A stretch of 64,000 nucleotides of DNA from Streptococcus thalassemiae (GTDB lineage Bacteria; Bacillota; Bacilli; Lactobacillales; Streptococcaceae): positions 1 through 64,000 of the forward strand of contig NZ_CAHJXN010000002.1 of NCBI RefSeq assembly GCF_903645285.1, written 5' to 3'. The notes beneath the pieces are model-generated. The model was not told the origin of the DNA. It saw only the letters and a program-made list of their open reading frames with translations, and did not search any database. Made by a program: the position numbers and the translations under genes. Of this stretch, positions 56,761 through 63,375 are shown in pieces. The first letter of the stretch is position 1; the number at the start of each line of letters is the position of its first letter.

Positions 56761-57498
56761 TTAGTGTAAGTTATTGATAGTCTCAGACACTTCCCTGACC
56801 TTATAACGCGCGATCAGACAGCTTCCCCCATTGGGAAAGAAAAGCAGTTTTTCTTTCTTATCCAAACGCACCACATTGGCAGGATTGATGAGAAAAGAGC
56901 GGTGGCACTGCAAGAGACGAGGCTCCTGCTTGAAAACCTCCTCTAAACTCGCTGTAAATTCCAGCCTGTCCGTCTTGGTATAGAGAATAACACGATGGGC
57001 TCTGGGCGATGTTTCGAGATAGTAGACCTCTTTAAAAGGATACTGGAATTGGGCAAATTTTGATTTAAAGTAAAAGCAATCTTCCGCCAGACTTTTACTA
57101 TCTTGATTATTGGCATAGAGGAGGGCTGTCTCGATACGAGATTCAAACTCCTCTGCTGACAAGGCCTTATCAATATAGTCCAAAGCAGACACTTGGAAGC
57201 GAAAGGACAGGGGCATAAACTCCGAGTGAGTCGTCACAAAGACGATGAGAGCATAAGGATCCCGATCCCGAATCTTTCTAGCCACTTCCAGACCCTTCAT
57301 CTCCTCATTTCGAATCTCAATGTCCAAAAAGAATAGTTGATGGGCTCCCTTCTCATGCACTTCAGCCAACAGTTGGTCTGGCTTACCAAAAACTTTAAAA
57401 GAACTGGAAGTGATATGATGTTCCTTCAAGAGTTTTTCAATCGTCGTTTCAATCCTAGTCTGTTGGGAAAAATCATCTTCTAAAACAAATATTCTCAT
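56761..57498 (-). CDS. blpR: BlpR LytTR response regulator
   Basis: 245 residues. Receiver domain: RIFVLEDDFSQQ (acidic pocket), LFFLDIEIRNEEMKGLEVA (phospho-Asp about 59), TTHSEFMPLSF and DYIDK. C-terminal LytTR DNA-binding domain (about 140-245, VYYLETSPRAHRVILYT, LLQCHRSFLINPANV). Start ATG 57498 after GGAGAG; the longer frame is unsupported. Expected to bind direct repeats like those at 57666 and 54857. Confidence 0.9.
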   Translation of the reverse strand: MRIFVLEDDFSQQTRIETTIEKLLKEHHITSSSFKVFGKPDQLLAEVHEKGAHQLFFLDIEIRNEEMKGLEVARKIRDRDPYALIVFVTTHSEFMPLSFRFQVSALDYIDKALSAEEFESRIETALLYANNQDSKSLAEDCFYFKSKFAQFQYPFKEVYYLETSPRAHRVILYTKTDRLEFTASLEEVFKQEPRLLQCHRSFLINPANVVRLDKKEKLLFFPNGGSCLIARYKVREVSETINNLH

Positions 57499-57665
57499 CT
57501 TCTTACTCTCCTTGTTTCGATTTCTTCCTAAAAAGAGAATAGCAAAAATACTATGATACAAGCCCACCAAATCCTAAACAGGCCTTTAACGCTCCTGAAG
57601 GGTAGCTTGTCCCTCAAATAAGCATGATAATCTTACCACTATTTTATCATAAAATTTTAACAGTG

Positions 57666-57731
57666 CCATTCAGGAAATTTCAAGGGCAATTAAAGATTTT
57701 ATGGTGAAAAAGGAGATAAAAGTGATAAACT
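57666..57731 (+). promoter_or_regulatory. candidate BlpR-controlled promoter of blpT
   Basis: CCATTCAGG (57666-57674), 12 bp, CAATTAAAG (57687-57695), then 30 bp and TAAACT (57726-57731). The same 9-12-9 geometry and distance to the -10 box is seen at the immunity operon. It lies between divergent blpR and blpT. Confidence 0.6.
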
Positions 57732-57793
57732 GACAGTATCAAAACACAGTTGCTAGAATCAAGACTAGCACCCAGATTAAAGGAGGAATTCTC

Positions 57794-58123
57794 ATGACAG
57801 ATACAGACCCTATCAAAAGAGCTCAGACTTTGATTACTGACTTAAACAAAGCCTACCAAGCATGCAAACAGGCAACCGCTGACGACGTCCGCTTTCAGGA
57901 GCAATTAAACTCTGTTCTTAGCTTTCTAGCCAAGGCTGAGACAATGGATAATCGAGTCTTGATTGAACTGGAAAAATTTTACCAGACTTCCAGTCTTCTC
58001 ATGGGACTCAGCTCTCTTGATCCAGATGCTCCTACACGCGCCGCCTGGCGAGCCTATGACCGCTTCCACTTTGACCAAGTCAAGACCAAGTTGAACCTCT
58101 ATGGGCCAACTATAATCTTGTAG
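57794..58123 (+). CDS. blpT: BlpT-like protein
   Basis: 109 residues, helical and soluble (DPIKRAQTLITDLNKAYQAC, FQEQLNSVLSFLAKAETM, VLIELEKFYQTSSLLMGL). By position between blpR and the ecs-like transporter it corresponds to pneumococcal BlpT. The four-helix look and length resemble enterocin-A-type immunity proteins (alternative reading). RBS AAAGGAGG 7 nt before the ATG. Single-gene transcript between a BlpR-like site and a terminator. Confidence 0.65.
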   Translation: MTDTDPIKRAQTLITDLNKAYQACKQATADDVRFQEQLNSVLSFLAKAETMDNRVLIELEKFYQTSSLLMGLSSLDPDAPTRAAWRAYDRFHFDQVKTKLNLYGPTIIL

Positions 58124-58129
58124 AAAATA

Positions 58130-58166
58130 AAAGAAGTTGAGACAAACTGAACTCAACTTCTTTTTT
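58130..58166 (+). terminator. terminator of blpT
   Basis: AAGAAGTTGAG...CTCAACTTCTT followed by TTTT. Confidence 0.85.
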
Positions 58167-58183
58167 AGTGTCATATAAGCATC

Positions 58184-59233
58184 TTAGTCCTGCATCTGAC
58201 GTTTTACCTGATAAGGTAAGTACAAGACTAGTAAAACCAAACCAGCTCCCAGTAAAGCTAGAAGGGCTAGTTTTTCTTGGAAGGTCACAAGGCCGACGAC
58301 TAATTCCACAAGTAAAACAAAACTGGTCAATCCTCGGACTACAGCCTGTAAGCCTTTTTCCTTTTGCCCCTTGTCCAGTGGAAAGAGTTGGGTCAAATAC
58401 TGGTAGTCAAAGGCATGATAGAGGGCCAGCAACTGGAAGAGCAAGAGGTAGTTAAAGAGAACCACCACTGCTGTCGCAATCCAAGCTTGCTCGATAAAGA
58501 CCTGTGCCAGTATGGAAAGCAAGAGCAGACGGAGACTGAGCGCAAAGAGGTCTCCATTTCGCAAATAAGAACGCAGATAGAGATTTTGCCAAATCTTCCC
58601 AGGCACCTTCTGAACAGCCTTTAGGATAAAGTCCAGATAGGCACGACGCTTGACGCTGTTTGAAATTCCCTTTACCTGCGTAAAGAGGGCAAAGAAACGA
58701 AGCAAGACTTGCTTGCGCTTGCTTTCTTGAGAAATAACATAGTCCCAGTCCAGTCCAGTTTCAGTGAAAAATTTGCTGGCCTTTTGACGAAAGAGGAAAT
58801 ATTTACCTACCCCCACTAAAAGTACATAGACCAGAAAAACAGGCAAGCCATAACCCATGGCTAAAAATAAGGGCGCAAATAAAAGCAAGAAAAGGGTCTG
58901 GACAAAGAGCCAAAAGACTAGGGAAATGCCAGTTTGACGCTTGAGATGGAGTTTGATTTCCTCTTCTCCGACTAAGAGAAAGAGCTTGTCTGGAGCCTCC
59001 ATATAGGTGGCAATTCCTCCCCAAAGCAAAAGTAAAACAGAGGTAATTCCTACAAACAAAAGGATAGGCCAATGGTTTTCAGGAAAATGCTGTAAAAGTT
59101 GACTGTACTGGTAGGCTAGAAAGCCCAGCAGAACAAGCAGAAACAAGACAAAGTGGTCATTGAGAACATAGCGCAGATAACCAAGACACTCCTTACGAAA
59201 AGCCTGCTTTCTCTTTAAAAACAAGTCTTTCAT
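58184..59233 (-). CDS. ecsB: EcsB-type ABC transporter permease
   Basis: 349 residues, EcsB family: several membrane segments (FVLFLLVLLGFLAYQYSQLL, ILLFVGITSVLLLLWGGI, LVFWLFVQTLFLLLFAPLFL, a C-terminal pair ending LVLYLPYQ) around cytosolic regions. It starts 4 nt inside the end of the ATPase gene. The Ecs transporter acts in secretion and intramembrane proteolysis control in Bacillus; substrate here is not known. Confidence 0.88.
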   Translation of the reverse strand: MKDLFLKRKQAFRKECLGYLRYVLNDHFVLFLLVLLGFLAYQYSQLLQHFPENHWPILLFVGITSVLLLLWGGIATYMEAPDKLFLLVGEEEIKLHLKRQTGISLVFWLFVQTLFLLLFAPLFLAMGYGLPVFLVYVLLVGVGKYFLFRQKASKFFTETGLDWDYVISQESKRKQVLLRFFALFTQVKGISNSVKRRAYLDFILKAVQKVPGKIWQNLYLRSYLRNGDLFALSLRLLLLSILAQVFIEQAWIATAVVVLFNYLLLFQLLALYHAFDYQYLTQLFPLDKGQKEKGLQAVVRGLTSFVLLVELVVGLVTFQEKLALLALLGAGLVLLVLYLPYQVKRQMQD

Positions 59234-59961
59234 AGCTCCTCCTCTTTGGTCAGAGCCAAGTAAATATCATTCAAACTAGCCTCAGGCATATCAAAGGCTT
59301 CGCGCAGTTGTAGGAGATTGCCTTTGGCACGCACTTCCCCTTTGTGAAGAATAACAAAAGCATCACACATCTTCTCCGCCGAATCCAGCACGTGGGTACT
59401 CATGAGAATGGACTTGCCCTTTTGCTTTTCCACTTCCAAAAGCTGAATCAAGTCTGCAATAGCCAGCGGATCGAGACCAAGGAAAGGCTCATCCACGATG
59501 AAAAGACTCGGATCCACCACAAAAGCACAGATAATCATGACTTTCTGCTTCATCCCTTTTGAAAAATGAACAGGGAACCAGTCCAATTTCTGGTCCAGAC
59601 GGAACATTTTTAACAAAGGTTCTACTCGATCAAAAGCCACTTTCTGCTCAATACCATAAGCCATGGCAACCGTTTCGATATGCTCTCTGAGGGTCAATTC
59701 CTCATACAAGCTAGGTGTCTCAGGAATGTAGCCAATTTGCTTGCGGTAACTTGTCGCATCTTCTTGCAGGGTCAGGCCATTGATATTGATGGAGCCACTA
59801 TAAGGTGTCAACAGGCCGATAATCTCATTGATTGTCGTCGATTTCCCAGCACCATTGAGACCAATCAAACCGACCAGCTGCCCACTTTCAACAGTAAAAG
59901 ACACATCTTTCAAGACAGGGACATGGACATAGCCACCTGTCAGGTTTTTAATTTCTAACAT
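59230..59961 (-). CDS. ecsA: EcsA-type ABC transporter ATP-binding protein
   Basis: 243 residues. Walker A GLNGAGKST (about 36-44), signature HFSKGMKQKV, Walker B LFIVDEPFLGLDPLA, then STHVLDSAEKMC (switch His). Pairs with the permease downstream (overlap ATGA). Divergent from the HIT gene, with a 67-bp shared promoter region. Confidence 0.92.
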   Translation of the reverse strand: MLEIKNLTGGYVHVPVLKDVSFTVESGQLVGLIGLNGAGKSTTINEIIGLLTPYSGSININGLTLQEDATSYRKQIGYIPETPSLYEELTLREHIETVAMAYGIEQKVAFDRVEPLLKMFRLDQKLDWFPVHFSKGMKQKVMIICAFVVDPSLFIVDEPFLGLDPLAIADLIQLLEVEKQKGKSILMSTHVLDSAEKMCDAFVILHKGEVRAKGNLLQLREAFDMPEASLNDIYLALTKEEEL

Positions 59962-59978
59962 ATTTTCTCCAAATCTGG

Positions 59979-59984
59979 TATAAT
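59979..59984 (+). promoter_or_regulatory. extended -10 of the HIT gene
   Basis: TGGTATAATG gives a TGn-TATAAT extended -10; the -35 (TAACAT) is weak. About 40 bp before the HIT gene start. Confidence 0.65.
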
Positions 59985-60028
59985 GTAGCTATATTATATC
60001 AAAATTCAATACAGTAGAGGTAGATTTT

Positions 60029-60439
60029 ATGTCAGATTGCATTTTTTGTAAAATCATCGCAGGGGAAATTCCTGCTTCAAAAGTATATGAAGATGAGCAG
60101 GTTCTTGCCTTTCTGGATATTTCTCAAGTGACACCAGGACACACCTTAGTCGTGCCAAAAGAACACTATCGCAATCTTTTGGAAATGAACGCTACTAGCG
60201 CCAGCCAACTCTTTGCCCAAGTACCAAAAGTAGCTCAAAAAGTCATGAAAGCTACCAAGGCTGCTGGTATGAATATCATTGCTAACTGTGAAGAAATCGC
60301 AGGTCAAACCGTCTTTCATACCCACGTTCACCTCGTGCCTCGCTACAGTGCGGACGATGACCTCAAGATTGATTTTATCGCCCACGAACCTGACTTTGAC
60401 AAACTCGCTCAAGTCGCTGAAACCATCAAAAACGCCTAA
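60029..60439 (+). CDS. HIT family nucleotide hydrolase/transferase
   Basis: 136 residues: CIFCKIIAGEIPASKVYED start, LDISQVTPGHTLVVPK, and the histidine triad QTVFHTHVHLVPR near 96-104. HIT proteins hydrolyse adenylyl compounds such as AppppA or AMP-amines; exact substrate not known. RBS AGAGG. The next gene follows after 9 nt. Confidence 0.93.
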   Translation: MSDCIFCKIIAGEIPASKVYEDEQVLAFLDISQVTPGHTLVVPKEHYRNLLEMNATSASQLFAQVPKVAQKVMKATKAAGMNIIANCEEIAGQTVFHTHVHLVPRYSADDDLKIDFIAHEPDFDKLAQVAETIKNA

Positions 60440-60448
60440 GGAGTTACC

Positions 60449-60736
60449 ATGAAATTATCCAACCTACTGCTATTTGCAGGAGCCGCAGCCGGAAGTTATC
60501 TGGTCACAAAAAATCGCCACACCATCACAGATGAAGTCTTGAATACCACTGACCGCGTTCAAGCTATCAAGGATGATGTGGATATTATCCAAAACAGCCT
60601 GCAAATCATCGACCAGCAAAAAGAACTCATCAAGGAATACCAAGAAGACCTAACTTACAAGTTTAAAGTCTTGGAAAAAGATATCCAGACTAGACTAGCT
60701 GTCATCAAAGAAACACAGGTAATTGAAGATAAGTAA
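60449..60736 (+). CDS. small membrane-anchored coiled-coil protein
   Basis: 95 residues. Residues 4-19 form one hydrophobic segment (LLLFAGAAAGSYLVTK). The rest is charged coiled coil (RVQAIKDDVDIIQNSL, QQKELIKEYQEDLTYKFKVLEKD). Resembles YtxH-like or chemotaxis-like small streptococcal proteins; function unknown. Co-transcribed with HIT and followed by a terminator. Confidence 0.75.
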   Translation: MKLSNLLLFAGAAAGSYLVTKNRHTITDEVLNTTDRVQAIKDDVDIIQNSLQIIDQQKELIKEYQEDLTYKFKVLEKDIQTRLAVIKETQVIEDK

Positions 60737-60737
60737 A

Positions 60738-60764
60738 AAGAGCTACTTAGCTCTTTTTTAAAAG
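60738..60764 (+). terminator. terminator of HIT operon
   Basis: AAGAGCT-ACTT-AGCTCTT followed by TTTT directly after the stop codon. Confidence 0.85.
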
Positions 60765-60835
60765 GTAAACAAGTTATATCCCATCAACTATACATCATAA
60801 TTTAGGCAACTCATTCACCATTTCACAACTAAATC

Positions 60836-60973
60836 GAAGACTTTTCGCCGTAATGAAAACACCTGAAACAGCTTGCTTTCAGGTGTCCGGAAACTTTGAG
60901 ACCTGGGCTCAAAGTTTAGGTATGGAACTTCGAAAAAGGTCGCTACCGTCCGTCATTACTTAAGGAAAGTCTT
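60836..60973 (-). repeat. structured intergenic repeat, family B copy 3 (SPRITE-like)
   Basis: 138 bp. Ends GAAGACTTT/AAAGTCTT pair; next helix GTAATGA/TCATTAC. Minus sense: GACGGACGGTAGCGAC, hairpin AAACTTTGAGCC..GGTCTCAAAGTTT, variable hairpin ACACCTGAAAGC/GCTGTTTCAGGTGT, then TTTCATTACGGCG. Located between the HIT-operon and dnaJ terminators. Confidence 0.65.
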
Positions 60974-60988
60974 AAAAAATCTATAAAC

Positions 60989-61014
60989 AAAAAGAGCCAC
61001 TCGGCTCTTTTTGT
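60989..61014 (-). terminator. terminator of dnaJ
   Basis: AAAGAGCC-GAGT-GGCTCTTT followed by TTG; symmetric, could work both ways. BOX 4 lies between it and the dnaJ stop. Confidence 0.7.
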
Positions 61015-61015
61015 T

Positions 61016-61123
61016 TATACTCAATGAAAATCAAAGAGCAAACTAGGAAGCTAGCCGCAGGCTGTACTTGAGTACGGCAAGGCAACGCTGACGTGGTTTG
61101 AATTTGATTTTCGAAGAGTATTA
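61016..61123 (-). repeat. BOX element 4 (boxA-boxC)
   Basis: Short A-C BOX in minus orientation. Its terminal TATTA supplies or abuts the dnaJ stop codon (TAA at 61121-61123). Confidence 0.9.
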
Positions 61124-62257
61124 TTCTCCTTCAAAGGCATCTTTAATATGGTCAAAGAAGCCCTTTTTCTTTGGATTTACTTTCAAGTCACCAGCAGCTG
61201 CGAATTCTTTCAAGGCTGCTTTTTGGCGGTCATTCAAGCCTGTCGGTGTTACGACATTAACGGTAACATATTGGTCACCAACTGCACCACCACGAAGGCT
61301 CGGAGCTCCTTTGCCACGTAGGCGGAATTTCTTACCAGTCTGAGTTCCCTCTGGAATAACCAATTCAACATCACCATGAACAGTTGGGATATCTACTGTA
61401 TCACCAAGAGCCGCTTGGACAAAGTTGAGGTTGAGATTGTAGAAAATAGTAGTTCCTTCACGTTCAAACTTGTCGCTGGCTTCCACAGAAACCACCACGT
61501 ACAAGTCACCGTATGGTCCACCGTTAAATCCTGCTTCACCTTGGCCTGCTAGGCGAATTTGTTGACCAGTTTCCACACCAGCAGGAATTTTCACATGTAC
61601 ACTATGGGCTTGTTTTTCATGACCTGTTCCGTGACAAGTTGTACATGGATCTTTGATTTCTTTTCCGCGACCGTGACAGACATCACAGGTTACTTGACGA
61701 CGCATCATACCAAGAGGAGTTTGTGTATCAACGTTAATGACACCAGCTCCATGACAGCGTCCACAAGTGACTGGACTTGTTCCTGGCTTAGCACCAGAGC
61801 CATTACATGTACTACAGCTTGCTTCACGATTGTACTTAACCTCTTTTTCAGCTCCAAAAATAGCTTCTTCAAAGGTCAAATTCACACGGTATTGGAGGTC
61901 ATCCCCCTGACGAGGAGCATTTGGATTGCGTGAAGCACCGCCTCCGCCGAAGAAACTTGAGAAGATATCTTCAAAACCACCGAAGCCACCTGCACCGTTG
62001 AAACCGCCAAAACCACCTGCACCACCAAAGCCACCGTTGGCACCCGCAGCACCATATTGGTCATAGGCCGCACGTTTTTGGTCGTCACTCAAAGTCTCAT
62101 AGGCTTCCTGAACTTCCTTGTACTTTTCCTCAGCACCAGGCTCCTTATTGATATCTGGGTGATATTTTTTCGAAAGCTTACGATAAGCCTTTTTGATCTC
62201 GTCTGCCGAAGCGTTTTTGGACACCCCCAGACGATCATAAAATTCAGTATTGTTCAT
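61121..62257 (-). CDS. dnaJ: chaperone DnaJ
   Basis: 378 residues. J domain (1-70) with HPD at 34-36 ([10 protein letters not shown]), Gly/Phe-rich linker (about 75-105, [16 protein letters not shown]), four zinc motifs ([32 protein letters not shown]) and the C-terminal substrate domains. Co-chaperone of DnaK. ATG 62257. The upstream region holds repeats rather than a CIRCE site, so HrcA control is not seen here. Confidence 0.97.
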   Translation of the reverse strand: MNNTEFYDRLGVSKNASADEIKKAYRKLSKKYHPDINKEPGAEEKYKEVQEAYETLSDDQKRAAYDQYGAAGANGGFGGAGGFGGFNGAGGFGGFEDIFSSFFGGGGASRNPNAPRQGDDLQYRVNLTFEEAIFGAEKEVKYNREASCSTCNGSGAKPGTSPVTCGRCHGAGVINVDTQTPLGMMRRQVTCDVCHGRGKEIKDPCTTCHGTGHEKQAHSVHVKIPAGVETGQQIRLAGQGEAGFNGGPYGDLYVVVSVEASDKFEREGTTIFYNLNLNFVQAALGDTVDIPTVHGDVELVIPEGTQTGKKFRLRGKGAPSLRGGAVGDQYVTVNVVTPTGLNDRQKAALKEFAAAGDLKVNPKKKGFFDHIKDAFEGE

Positions 62258-62282
62258 AATTCAAGATACAAAGGGCGTCAAA

Positions 62283-62383
62283 CGGACACAGCCAAAATAG
62301 GGGTTTTGACGACGGACGCTTGCGTCCTAGAAAAAACTATCTTTTTGGCACAGTCCGTAGCCCGTGTTCAATTCCCTGAACAC
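62283..62383 (+). repeat. structured intergenic repeat, family A copy 2
   Basis: About 101 bp just upstream of dnaJ. Outer helix CGGAC-ACA-GCCAAAA / TTTTTGGC-ACA-GTCCG, internal hairpin GGACGCTTGCGTCC, then GTAGCCC and hairpin GTGTTC-AATTCCCT-GAACAC. Homologous to 17988-18080. Confidence 0.7.
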
Positions 62384-62510
62384 CTTTGTTCCTTTCTATT
62401 GATGTTGTGAATCGAACCACCATTTAGGTCGGGGTCAATTCCTTTCTTTTATATTGAGTAAGAAATTTGAGAACCCGTGTTCAGTTACGAACACCCTTGT
62501 TCCTTTCTAT
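62361..62510 (+). repeat. direct repeat of a GTGTTC/GAACAC hairpin with TTGTTCCTTTCTAT
   Basis: CCCGTGTTC..GAACAC..CTTGTTCCTTTCTAT occurs at 62361-62399 and again at 62474-62510. The first overlaps the 3' hairpin of the family A repeat. The 70 bp between hold nothing recognisable. Confidence 0.6.
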
Positions 62511-62527
62511 AATTTTCATGTAAATCT

Positions 62528-63160
62528 TTAGAGGCTGTTTTCTATACTCTGCTTCACTTGATCAAACTCTTCATCTGATAGAGTAAATATCAAATCCTCT
62601 TCAGCATACTCGTTCTGTTCTCTAAAATAGTTGTCAGTATTTTCTGCCAAACCTAGACCGAAAATCACTTTTCTTGCAAACTCTTGATGTGCAAAACCGA
62701 TAGCCGTAATGATTTGTTTATCTTGGACAAGAACTTTCGGTTGGAAATTCTCACGTGGAAGAAATTCAAAATAGTCAAAGAAGTTTTGCCAAATTCCACC
62801 TGTAAATTTCGTGTCGTTCAACAAGCCTGCTTTCGCCAATAAAAGGGGCGCTGAAGAAATGGTGGCAATTAGGATATCTTGCTCATTAAGACTTCTCAAA
62901 AACGAGATCAATTTCTCATCTTGTAGAGCAGGACCTATATTTACCATTCCTGGCAAAATCACACAAGAATAATCTTCTATACGGATCTGATCCAATGTTT
63001 TCGTCGGTTGACAGGACAAACCATCCTCAGAGACCACCATCGAATGATCTGAAGCTACATAATCAATCGTGATGTCAAAAGACAGAGCTAAAGTACTCGT
63101 TAAAGTGGTTATCTCATAAAGAGAAAAATTAGGATAAATGATACAAAGTACTTTTTTCAT
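62528..63160 (-). CDS. DJ-1/PfpI family protein without the nucleophile Cys
   Basis: 210 residues of the DJ-1/PfpI/ThiJ fold: KKVLCIIYPNFSLYEITTL, CVILPGMVN, then the nucleophile elbow ATISSAPLLLAKAGLL at about 99-114. The usual Cys of the AxCxAP elbow is Ser102 here. VQDKQIITAIGFAHQEFARKV is the C-terminal family region. Possible chaperone-, hydrolase- or stress-related role; substrate unknown. It lies between dnaK and dnaJ. ATG 63160 is better spaced from AGAGG than the ATG three codons upstream. Confidence 0.8.
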   Translation of the reverse strand: MKKVLCIIYPNFSLYEITTLTSTLALSFDITIDYVASDHSMVVSEDGLSCQPTKTLDQIRIEDYSCVILPGMVNIGPALQDEKLISFLRSLNEQDILIATISSAPLLLAKAGLLNDTKFTGGIWQNFFDYFEFLPRENFQPKVLVQDKQIITAIGFAHQEFARKVIFGLGLAENTDNYFREQNEYAEEDLIFTLSDEEFDQVKQSIENSL

Positions 63161-63183
63161 ACGCAACATCCTCTATTTTACCG

Positions 63184-63211
63184 AAAAACAGAGGCTGGGT
63201 TGCAACCTCTG
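63184..63211 (-). terminator. terminator after dnaK
   Basis: CAGAGG-11 nt-CCTCTG followed by TTTTT on the minus strand, between dnaK and the DJ-1-like gene. Confidence 0.65.
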
Positions 63212-63261
63212 GATTTCTTCTTATCATTACGACGTTCGAGTTTTAAAAATCAAACTAGTAA

Positions 63262-63358
63262 TGCTAAATCGAGCACGCCCTAACCTCTTGGTGAAAAAGA
63301 CAAATCTTCCTAGAAACTAAAGTTTCTGCATCAGATTTCCTATTTTCACTGTGAGGTT
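63262..63358 (-). repeat. structured intergenic repeat, family A copy 3
   Basis: About 97 bp downstream of dnaK. Minus sense: AACCTC-ACA-GTGAAAATAGG, hairpin AGAAACTTTAGTTTCT, AGGAAGATTTGTC, TTTTTCAC-CAA-GAGGTT, then TAGGGCG and hairpin TGCTCGATTTAGCA. Same plan as copies 1 and 2 with different base pairs. Confidence 0.7.
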
Positions 63359-63375
63359 TTAACGGGCTTTGCATC

